DNA of 8,164 bases, from contig MFXA01000022.1 in NCBI GenBank assembly GCA_001787455.1, positions 1 through 8,164 of the forward strand, written 5' to 3'. This document shows, piece by piece, positions 1-4,991 of the stretch. Below the pieces are notes generated by a model, which worked only from the letters and a program-made list of their open reading frames with translations, was not told where the DNA came from and ran no database searches. The stretch comes from Candidatus Peregrinibacteria bacterium RIFCSPLOWO2_01_FULL_39_12. GTDB taxonomy: Bacteria; Patescibacteriota; Gracilibacteria; UBA1369; LOWO2-01-FULL-3. The position numbers and the translations under genes were made by a program. How positions within the stretch are numbered: position 1 is the first letter of the stretch; each line of letters begins with the position of its first letter.

Positions 1-786
1 AACAGATGACTGGGAAACCGTAACATCATCCAAAATCCCCATAATACCGATAATCATCCCCGCCAAAACAAGCCCTTTAAAATCAATTTTTGCCACAGCA
101 GCCATACTTAAAAAAGAAGATTCCTCGGAAGCGAGCCCGGTTATCTTACCAAAATCAATAGATAAAGAAGCTAAAATTCCAACAAGTACAAGAGAAAGAA
201 TTGTCCCAAAAACTGCAATAATCGTTTTTTTATTAAATCCATGCGAAGAAAAAAATGTGGTCGGGATAATAAAAAGAGCGCCGACAATGGCAACCCAAAC
301 AGGATTAAACCCATTAAGAATCATCGGTAAAATTATCTTAAACAAAACAACAAATGAAAACACCATCCCTATAATGGAACCAAATCCCTGTAATCCCGAA
401 ACGAGTAAAACCACCCCGATAAACAGCAAAAACAAAACAAACAAAGCGTTTGAGCGGTTGTACTCGGAAATATAATACACATCCTGGACCAAATCGTGCG
501 TTAAAATTATTTTATCGTTCTTCTTAAATCCTCTGCGGTTCAGCTTATGCCCGCTATCTTCATTCACAGTTACCTGCCGACCTTTGGCGGATCCTTCCGT
601 TACCTCGCTGATTATTTCCTGCACATCATTCTCAAGTTCATTGATTTTTACAACTTTCGCATTAAGAGATTCCTGATCTATTTGATTCTCGGGACTCACA
701 AAATTTTGCGGCACAAAAACAAATATCAAAACAGACAAAACAAGAACAACAGTCATGGCAATCAAAGTGTTTTTTTTCTTTGTCAT
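1..786 (-). CDS. YibE/F family membrane protein (C-terminus outside window)
   Basis: I translated the minus strand from ATG at 786 and it stays open for 262 codons to the window edge, so the C-terminal part is missing. Residues about 8-26 form an N-terminal membrane segment, followed by a soluble extracytoplasmic stretch (about 30-112). Further hydrophobic segments lie at about 113-132, 136-156, 162-180, 188-210 and 236-252. The family signature is clear: LPMILNGFNPVWVA (153-166), HGFNKKTIIAVFGT (182-195) and GIMGILDDVTVSQSS (247-261), which match the conserved core of YibE/F proteins. The biochemical role of this family is not established; a transport role has been suggested. An in-frame TAG lies upstream of the chosen ATG, and no other good start exists. 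There is no Shine-Dalgarno sequence. The gene lies 65 nt downstream of the MFS gene on the same strand and may be co-transcribed or use its own promoter. Family assignment is confident; function is not. Confidence 0.88.
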   Translation of the reverse strand, partial: MTKKKNTLIAMTVVLVLSVLIFVFVPQNFVSPENQIDQESLNAKVVKINELENDVQEIISEVTEGSAKGRQVTVNEDSGHKLNRRGFKKNDKIILTHDLVQDVYYISEYNRSNALFVLFLLFIGVVLLVSGLQGFGSIIGMVFSFVVLFKIILPMILNGFNPVWVAIVGALFIIPTTFFSSHGFNKKTIIAVFGTILSLVLVGILASLSIDFGKITGLASEESSFLSMAAVAKIDFKGLVLAGMIIGIMGILDDVTVSQSSV

Positions 787-821
787 AAGGAAGTTATAAA
801 ATATTAAAATCCGACCAGCAG

Positions 822-850
822 ACTATACATCCCTGCGCAGGATGAAACAA
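822..850 (-). promoter_or_regulatory. Candidate promoter for the YibE/F gene with palindromic spacer
   Basis: Reading the minus strand, TTGTTT (845-850) and TATAGT (822-827) are separated by exactly 17 nt. The spacer holds the perfect 10-bp palindrome CCTGCGCAGG (832-841), which extends by CAT/ATG with one bulged base (828-844). A palindrome between -35 and -10 is a common operator position. The -35 matches consensus at only three positions, so the promoter call is tentative. Confidence 0.3.
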
Positions 851-851
851 A

Positions 852-2009
852 TTAAGCTTTCTTCGTATCATTTACAAACATCAACATCAGAAAAGCAATA
901 ATCGTAAGACCAAGCGAAACATAAAGCGGAGTTAAAATCCCCACCCTGTCCCAAAGCAAACCCGCAAAAAATGAAGATGGGAGTGCAGCAAGACCAACAA
1001 CCATTTGGAAACCTCCAAGACCGCTGGCTCTAAATTCTGCAGGTACTAATTCGGAAACAAAGGTTCTTTGAGATACATCTTTTGCCGATAAATAGATTCC
1101 GTACAAAATAAAAATCAATATTAAGCCGAAGTAGCTTCTTATAAAAATAAGTGACAAACAAGTAAGTGCCCAAGCAAGAAACGAAATACCTACAACCTTT
1201 TTTCTGCCGATTTTATCGACCAATTTCCCAAACGGAATGGAAAAAATTGAAGCAATAACAGTAAAAACCAAATAAAGCACCGGCACAAACGTTACGGAAA
1301 ATCCAAAATTTTTAGCATAAATCAAAAGAAAAGAATAACTGAACGATCCAAGAGCAAAAACAGTGCTTAAAAGCAAAAACAACCTAAAATTTTTATCCAG
1401 ATTGGAAAAACGAATACCTTTGAAAAGTTTTGCTTTTTCAAGCGGTCGCTCTTTAATGGAAAAAAATATCAAAAGAACCGCGAAAATTGACGGAATCGTC
1501 GCAATCATAAACACGGTTTTATAACCCAGATACTGAATAAGCAAAATTGAAAAAATGATTCCAAAAACAGCGCCAAGATTATCCATCATACGCAAAAATC
1601 CGAAATTTCTTCCCCTGTTTTCATCTGTCGAAACATCGGCGATAATCGCATCTCGCGGACTTCCTCTCATCTTGCCCGAACGATCCATTATGCGAAATGG
1701 AATCAGCCATTGCCAAGTGGTTGAAATCGCATAACCTATTCGCGAAAGTACGGAAAAAAGATAACCTGTCCAAATAAAAAACTTTCTTTTTTTTAAGCGG
1801 TCGGAAACATAGCCGGAAACCGCTTGTGAAACAGAAACTATCGCATCTCCAATCCCATCTATCAAACCAAGAATTTCCATACTGACACCCGAAAAACTTG
1901 TCACAAAAAGCGGCCAAATCGCAAAAATCATATCGGAACCCATATCGTTCAAAAATGAAGCCCAAGAAAATATGCGAACAACACGGCGGGATTCTTTTGC
2001 TTTATCCAT
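852..2009 (-). CDS. Major facilitator superfamily (MFS) transporter
   Basis: A 385-residue integral membrane protein with the 12-helix MFS pattern. Motif A appears after helix 2 as GYVSDRLKKRK (66-76) and again in the second half as GKLVDKIGRKK (261-271), marking the two six-helix bundles. The loop RIMDRSGKMRGSPRDA (106-121) followed by NRGRNFGFLRMMDNLGAVFG (131-150) is typical of one MFS subgroup often annotated as drug/efflux-type, but it does not identify the substrate. MFS proteins are secondary carriers in the cytoplasmic membrane. The N-terminus has FSWASFLNDMGSDM (14-27). The ATG begins immediately after the TAA stop of the cupin gene (TAAATG on the minus strand), so translation is probably coupled. 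Length is normal (about 380-420 for the family) and nothing is broken. Substrate and direction of transport cannot be told from the sequence. Confidence 0.9.
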   Translation of the reverse strand: MDKAKESRRVVRIFSWASFLNDMGSDMIFAIWPLFVTSFSGVSMEILGLIDGIGDAIVSVSQAVSGYVSDRLKKRKFFIWTGYLFSVLSRIGYAISTTWQWLIPFRIMDRSGKMRGSPRDAIIADVSTDENRGRNFGFLRMMDNLGAVFGIIFSILLIQYLGYKTVFMIATIPSIFAVLLIFFSIKERPLEKAKLFKGIRFSNLDKNFRLFLLLSTVFALGSFSYSFLLIYAKNFGFSVTFVPVLYLVFTVIASIFSIPFGKLVDKIGRKKVVGISFLAWALTCLSLIFIRSYFGLILIFILYGIYLSAKDVSQRTFVSELVPAEFRASGLGGFQMVVGLAALPSSFFAGLLWDRVGILTPLYVSLGLTIIAFLMLMFVNDTKKA

Positions 2010-2408
2010 TTACTCTGTAGTTACACCGTCAAATTCAGCTTCATTTTCCGAGGCTTCTTTTTTAGTTGCACGCACAATAGCGTCTTTATGATGAGCCGGA
2101 GAATAAATCGTATAAAGTTTTAAATCCTCGGAACCGGATGTATTGATAACATTATGAGAAGCGCCTGCGGGAACAACTACAGCAAAACCATCCGTAACAG
2201 CATATTCGTTACCATCAATAATGCATTTTCCATGCCCCTTTTCAAAACGAAAAAACTGATCATTCTCATTATGAACCTCCATCCCAATTTCCTCTCCCGG
2301 CTTAAGGCTCATCAAAACCAATTGGCTATGTTTTGAAGTATACAAAATCTTGCGAAAATTTCCATTTTCCAAAGTACCTTTTTCGATGTTGGAAACGTGT
2401 CCTTTCAT
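2010..2408 (-). CDS. Small single-domain cupin protein
   Basis: A 132-residue protein with one beta-barrel cupin domain at about residues 28-105. Cupin motif 1 is visible as PGEEIGMEVHNENDQFFRFEKG (37-58), where H46, D50/Q51 and E56 occupy the metal-ligand region. Motif 2 is VVPAGASHNVIN (78-89) with H85. The usual HxH is HxN here, but the H-x3-DQF-x-R-x-E-x-G pattern is itself common in a group of stand-alone bacterial cupins of unknown function. Such proteins bind a divalent metal and may be enzymes, isomerases or small-molecule sensors. The tail (about 112-132) is Lys/Glu-rich and probably disordered. The gene is first in a unit with the MFS transporter, which begins directly at its stop codon. 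A palindrome overlaps its likely promoter. No Shine-Dalgarno sequence is seen. Confidence 0.9.
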   Translation of the reverse strand: MKGHVSNIEKGTLENGNFRKILYTSKHSQLVLMSLKPGEEIGMEVHNENDQFFRFEKGHGKCIIDGNEYAVTDGFAVVVPAGASHNVINTSGSEDLKLYTIYSPAHHKDAIVRATKKEASENEAEFDGVTTE

Positions 2409-2506
2409 AGACTTGAGTGATTAACTAATACTTCCCGAAGTATATAGTAACTTTTATATTTAAGGAAATTCGACTGGCTACTCGGGTCTAATCCCCTTTT
2501 TAGCAT
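2405..2506 (-). CDS. Possible 33-residue small ORF spanning repeat copy 1 and overlapping the cupin start
   Basis: On the minus strand an ATG at 2506, inside the 3' end of the BRO gene but in another frame, opens a 33-codon frame. It begins MLKRGLDPSSQSNFLK and ends with TGA at 2405-2407, which overlaps the cupin ATG as ATGA. The segment LDPSSQSN is encoded by the 25-bp repeat and recurs in the small ORF ahead of the BRO gene. The overlap would allow translational coupling to the cupin gene. Against it: it is short, it contains the presumed cupin promoter and palindrome, and it has no recognisable family. Treat as speculative. Confidence 0.22.
   Translation of the reverse strand: MLKRGLDPSSQSNFLKYKSYYILREVLVNHSSL
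2428..2443. promoter_or_regulatory. Palindromic operator candidate upstream of the cupin gene
   Basis: ATACTTC-CC-GAAGTAT is a perfect inverted repeat with 7-bp arms around a 2-bp centre. The symmetry continues imperfectly outward (TAACTA on the left, TAGTAA on the right, shifted by one base). It overlaps a minus-strand -10-like TATACT at 2439-2444, so a dimeric repressor bound here would block initiation for cupin-MFS. The arrangement resembles operators of HxlR- or MarR-type winged-helix repressors, but no such gene is in the window and the identity is inference. Confidence 0.5.
2439..2467 (-). promoter_or_regulatory. Candidate promoter for the cupin-MFS unit
   Basis: Minus-strand -10 TATACT (2439-2444, one mismatch to TATAAT) lies 17 nt downstream of TTCCTT (2462-2467), a poor -35. 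The cupin ATG follows about 30 nt further on. The AT-rich spacer and the overlapping palindrome support a regulated promoter, but the -35 is weak. Confidence 0.4.
2466..2490. repeat. 25-bp direct repeat, copy 1 (3' end of BRO gene)
   Basis: Identical over 25 bp to 3422-3446, with core CGACTGGCTACTCGGGTC. Similarity continues to 2500 (35 bp, three mismatches). This copy contains the BRO stop codon and its last codons (Arg-Pro-Glu-stop on the minus strand). The two copies are 956 bp apart and bracket the BRO gene. Two identical 25-mers this close together are not expected by chance. Confidence 0.93.
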
Positions 2507-3344
2507 TACCTATTTTTCTCACATCTTTCTTCCCTCTCAAATAATTCTTCCCGCTCACAACCTTTCTCCCTGTCTTCTCCTCAAGCTCCATTCGTGCTTT
2601 TTTAGCAATCCCACCACCTTCCTTGCCTGCAACTTTGTTTTCTTTAATTCCGGTTGCTTCAACACTTTCTGCAATCTGTCTTGTTGAAAGCTCTGCAAGA
2701 GCCGTAAAAATCAACTCAGCTTCGGTCATGTGATCACGTAGATTTTGAGTTTCCAAGCCCTTCAGCTTTTTATGATTTTTTACACTTACCTCTGCCCACT
2801 CCTGATGAATAATATTAGTTAAAATGGCAAACTCTTTTCCATTCTTTATTTCGTGTTGATTCCAATAATCTGTGAGTTTGTTGCGAGTTTCCTGTCCCAT
2901 CATTCGTCGCTGAATCCACTCGCCACTTCTGCCATGCTTTTTCCAATTTTCCCTTGCTCTGTTTAGAGATTTTTCAGGATCAGCCAACTCCTGCATCCTT
3001 TCATATCCGACTTTTGCAAGCCAAAGCTTCACAGGCTCAGCCTTTGGACTTGGAACGGATTGGATCAGCCGTAAAAGTGTTTCAACATCTGCTACGTCAG
3101 TAAGGTACTTTTTGCCATCAGTAGCCTCTAATTTCAGTTGGTTACATTTTGTAACCGACTGACTTCCTTCTTTAATTAAACGATTTTTCAAGACTTTCCA
3201 ATAGTTTCTCGTAGCCTGGTAATCCTTTTGCTGAATCAAAACTTGAACAATATCCACCACCGAAAAGTACCATTTCTCATTTTCTTCATCATATAGACGA
3301 CGAATATTATAGTCTTCAAAAATTGTTAGATCTATATTTTTCAT
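2478..3344 (-). CDS. BRO-N domain / DinD-like protein
   Basis: A 288-residue protein if started at ATG 3344. A TTG five codons upstream would give 293, but the ATG begins MKNIDLTIFEDYNIRR, which fits the family. Residues about 5-110 form a BRO-N domain, with WYFSVVDIVQVL (26-37), DYQATRNYWKVLKNRL (41-56) and KYLTDVADVETLLRLIQSVPSP (82-103). This DNA-binding module occurs in phage antirepressors and baculovirus BRO proteins. The central part, LTNIIHQEWAEVSVKNHKKL then DHMTEAELIFTALAELSTRQIAES, matches the organisation of DNA-damage-inducible protein D (E. coli DinD, about 274 residues). The tail is basic and Gly-rich. A role in DNA binding or stress response is likely, with molecular activity uncertain. 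The gene is bracketed by the 25-bp repeat and its last codons lie in it. It is divergent from the Fic gene and has no Shine-Dalgarno sequence. Confidence 0.82.
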   Translation of the reverse strand: MKNIDLTIFEDYNIRRLYDEENEKWYFSVVDIVQVLIQQKDYQATRNYWKVLKNRLIKEGSQSVTKCNQLKLEATDGKKYLTDVADVETLLRLIQSVPSPKAEPVKLWLAKVGYERMQELADPEKSLNRARENWKKHGRSGEWIQRRMMGQETRNKLTDYWNQHEIKNGKEFAILTNIIHQEWAEVSVKNHKKLKGLETQNLRDHMTEAELIFTALAELSTRQIAESVEATGIKENKVAGKEGGGIAKKARMELEEKTGRKVVSGKNYLRGKKDVRKIGNAKKGIRPE

Positions 3345-3345
3345 A

Positions 3346-3453
3346 TTACTTAAAATCAAGAAGTAAATTCACATCATTATCGTAGGTGAGTGGATGCTCA
3401 CCGTCAATAGGAATAATATCTAAATTCGACTGGCTACTCGGGTCTAGTACCAT
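3346..3453 (-). CDS. Possible 35-residue acidic small ORF upstream of the BRO gene
   Basis: ATG at 3453 on the minus strand opens 35 codons, beginning MVLDPSSQSNLDIIPIDG and ending NLLLDFK-TAA. The stop lies one base before the BRO ATG at 3344, suggesting translational coupling. The ATG is 19 nt downstream of a perfect TATAAT on the same strand, so this frame would be at the very start of the BRO transcript. The product is acidic (several Asp/Glu) with no known domain. The residues LDPSSQSN come from the 25-bp repeat. The same frame stays open further upstream through the promoter, so this could also be the 3' remnant of a displaced gene. No homologue is recognised. Confidence 0.4.
   Translation of the reverse strand: MVLDPSSQSNLDIIPIDGEHPLTYDNDVNLLLDFK
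3422..3446. repeat. 25-bp direct repeat, copy 2 (upstream of BRO gene)
   Basis: Perfect copy of 2466-2490, in the same orientation, between the BRO promoter and the BRO start. Read in the BRO frame, this copy also ends in Gly-Thr-Arg-Pro-Glu-stop, matching the Gly-Ile-Arg-Pro-Glu-stop end of the BRO gene, so the duplicated unit looks like a gene 3' end. Confidence 0.93.
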
Positions 3454-3472
3454 TTTGACCGTTTCTGGACAG

Positions 3473-3501
3473 ATTATACCTTTCGACCTGAAATAGAACA
3501 A
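3473..3501 (-). promoter_or_regulatory. Candidate promoter for the small ORF-BRO unit
   Basis: Minus strand: TTGTTC (3496-3501), 17-nt spacer, then a perfect TATAAT (3473-3478). The spacing is ideal and the -10 is consensus, while the -35 matches only in TTG. It points leftward toward the 35-codon ORF and the BRO gene and is divergent from the Fic promoter about 75 nt away. Confidence 0.6.
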
Positions 3502-3525
3502 ATGGAATTGTATTGCGTCATGGTT

Positions 3526-3557
3526 TTGCGCGATTATTGCGCGATTATTGCGCGATT
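3526..3557. repeat. 11-bp tandem repeat (TTGCGCGATTA, about 2.9 copies)
   Basis: Units at 3526-3536 and 3537-3547 are identical, and a third unit (3548-3557) matches over 10 bases before diverging. Each unit contains the -35-like TTGCGC, and the last one is placed 17 nt from TATAAT. The 11-bp period is about one DNA helical turn, so sites repeat on the same face, as in a cooperative binding array. Confidence 0.85.
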
Positions 3558-3576
3558 TATTTTTTCAGAGTATAAT
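3548..3576 (+). promoter_or_regulatory. Candidate promoter for the Fic gene
   Basis: TTGCGC (3548-3553), 17-nt spacer and perfect TATAAT (3571-3576) on the plus strand. Initiation would fall near 3582-3585, only a few bases before ATG 3589, giving a leaderless or nearly leaderless mRNA. A start at ATG 3607 would give a leader of about 22 nt. The promoter lies inside the longest open frame that begins at 3502, which argues that the upstream codons are not translated. Confidence 0.62.
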
Positions 3577-3588
3577 CAAGATGCAAAC

Positions 3589-4662
3589 ATGTTTAACTTT
3601 AAAACAATGTTTACTCCGAAATACAATCTAACGGACAGGATAGTAAAATCTCTCATTTCTATAGCGGAATCTAAGACCGTCATTGAAAAAGCAAAAATCT
3701 TGCCGCAACAAGAGTTGCATTTGCGCAGAGAGGCAATAATCCGTATGACCCATCATTCTACCGAAATTGAAGGAAACGGATTAAACATGCAACAAGTTGC
3801 CGCATTATACGCAAATCGCAAAGTCGACGCTCCGGATCGCGACATCTACGAAGTAAAAAATTATTTAAACGCCCTGAAATACATCGAGCAGATAGTTTCT
3901 AGAAAATTGAAAATTACAGAAAAAATCATTCTCAAAATACACAAGCTGGTGACAGCAAAAACACTTCATGTAAAATCGTGTGGACAATATAGGAAGGGAC
4001 CAATATATATCGTGCGAAGACGCTTGGGAATGCCACAAGAAGTAATATATACAGGACCGGATGCGAAAAAAGTTCCAAGGATTATGACAGATTTAGTGGA
4101 TTGGCTACAAAAAAGCATAGATAAAGACATAAATCCAATAATTGTCGCAGGGATTGCTCATCAGGAGATTGCCGCAATACATCCGTTTAACGACGGAAAT
4201 GGTCGTACTGCGAGAGCTCTCGCAACATTGATTTTATACGAAAGAGGGTACGATTTTAGGCGCTTGTTTGCGCTGGAAGATTATTACAATACAAATCGTC
4301 CGGAATATTATAAAGCTATCAATGTTGGTAAAAATTTTGAAGAACGACGAACCGATTTGACTTCATGGATAGAATATTTCATTAACGGATTTAAAACGGA
4401 AATTGACAACGTAAAAACAAAAATCACAATGTTATCGACACACAAAGTTGACGAAAAAATCAGAAGCCAAATCTATCTGACAAAAGACCAGTTAAAAATC
4501 TTGGATTTCTTGGATCAATTAGGAAAAATTAATATAAAAGATGTTGTAGATATTCTGTCCTGTCCAAAAAGAACAGCTCAGTATCACCTAAAAAAACTCA
4601 AAAATATTAAGATGATAAAACAGGTTGGGAAGGGACCAAGGTCAGCTTACATAGAAAGTTAA
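3589..4662 (+). CDS. Fic-domain AMP-transferase with C-terminal winged helix
   Basis: With ATG 3589 the product is 357 residues. An upstream ATG at 3502 is in frame but lies ahead of the promoter and tandem repeat, and ATG 3607 is also possible. The Fic motif HPFNDGNGRTAR (198-209, DNA 4180-4215) fits HxFx(D/E)GNGRxxR completely, with catalytic His198 and the Asp202 metal-binding position. An N-terminal inhibitory helix motif S-T-E-I-E-G-N (57-63, DNA 3757-3777) matches (S/T)xxxE(G/N), as in class II, self-inhibited Fic proteins. GQYRKGPIYIV and EVIYTGPDAKKVP fit the target-docking flap region. The last 65 or so residues form a winged helix (INIKDVVDILSCPKRTAQYHLKKL). Fic enzymes transfer AMP from ATP to Ser/Thr/Tyr hydroxyls of target proteins. 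The target is unknown, and autoregulation through the winged helix is inference. Confidence 0.9.
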   Translation: MFNFKTMFTPKYNLTDRIVKSLISIAESKTVIEKAKILPQQELHLRREAIIRMTHHSTEIEGNGLNMQQVAALYANRKVDAPDRDIYEVKNYLNALKYIEQIVSRKLKITEKIILKIHKLVTAKTLHVKSCGQYRKGPIYIVRRRLGMPQEVIYTGPDAKKVPRIMTDLVDWLQKSIDKDINPIIVAGIAHQEIAAIHPFNDGNGRTARALATLILYERGYDFRRLFALEDYYNTNRPEYYKAINVGKNFEERRTDLTSWIEYFINGFKTEIDNVKTKITMLSTHKVDEKIRSQIYLTKDQLKILDFLDQLGKINIKDVVDILSCPKRTAQYHLKKLKNIKMIKQVGKGPRSAYIES

Positions 4663-4699
4663 AAAAACAATCATTTTCTGTTGCGCTAAACAAAATTAT

Positions 4700-4795
4700 A
4701 TGTGGGAAATTTCGGCCACAAAAACACAATATCCGAGTTGGCTGTCCTTCTATGCAGAAGTTCGGACTCATTTTGAAGAAAAATTCAAAAACTAA
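4700..4795 (+). CDS. Possible 31-residue small ORF downstream of Fic
   Basis: ATG at 4700 opens 31 codons, beginning MWEISATKTQYPSWLS and ending HFEEKFKN-TAA. It has a plausible protein-like composition but no ribosome-binding site, no promoter that I can see and no recognised family. It could be a fragment of an older gene or chance. Confidence 0.15.
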   Translation: MWEISATKTQYPSWLSFYAEVRTHFEEKFKN

Positions 4796-4801
4796 CAAAA
4801 G

Positions 4802-4819
4802 AAGCTTCCTGGGAAGCTT
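4802..4819 (-). terminator. Possible terminator of the aminotransferase-ALDH operon
   Basis: AAGCTTCC-TG-GGAAGCTT is a perfect 8-bp inverted repeat. Reading the minus strand, it is followed within a few bases by T-rich sequence (CTTTTGTTAGTTTTTG). It lies about 170 nt past the aldehyde dehydrogenase stop. The stem is only moderately stable and the T-run is interrupted, so the call is tentative. Confidence 0.35.
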
Positions 4820-4991
4820 GCGGCCCCGCCACCCGCCCCCTCGTATGCAAACTCAAAGGAAAGAAGGGCGGGAAGGCAAAAATTCCTCCCCAGCCACAAG
4901 CTCAAGGCCAAAAACCACCGCAACCTACGCCGCCAGCGCCTCAACGACCACCATAGGCTCCTCAGCCGCCGACTCCAGCACAACCATAGCA

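Larger units (their letters stand above)
4663..4991. other. Intergenic stretch with GC-rich Pro/Gln low-complexity tract
   Basis: Between the convergent Fic and aldehyde dehydrogenase genes there is no convincing gene. The left half is AT-rich. From about 4820 to 4985 the base composition jumps to GC-rich. On the plus strand one frame reads as a Lys/Gly then Pro/Gln-rich peptide (PPQPQAQGQKPPQPTPPAPQ, 4885-4944), is cut by TAG at 4954-4956, and continues APQPPTPAQP before another TAG. The frame has no ATG. The minus strand of 4820-4842 is G-rich with three G runs of three or more. It may be a decayed gene tail or a transferred fragment. Confidence 0.5.

Noticed and set aside
257..807. Two plus-strand open frames (72 and 86 codons) at the left end
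   Set aside because: The minus strand of the same region encodes a clear YibE/F protein with membrane segments and the LDDVTVSQ motif.
3385..3402. GGTGAG/CTCACC hairpin as a terminator or operator
   Set aside because: Six-bp stem without a T-run, located inside the open frame of the 35-codon ORF. No supporting context.
3502..3588. N-terminal 29 codons of the longest Fic frame
   Set aside because: They run across the 11-bp tandem repeat and the -35/-10 promoter elements and match nothing expected at a Fic N-terminus.
4701..4720. TGTGG/CCACA inverted repeat as a Fic terminator
   Set aside because: The arms are only 5 bp with a 10-nt loop and no T-run follows on the plus strand.
4802..4826. 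Two AAGCTT sites followed by GCGGCC, resembling a cloning polylinker
   Set aside because: The sequence diverges right after (no full GCGGCCGC) and the surrounding DNA shows no vector features. Coincidence or a natural hairpin is simpler.
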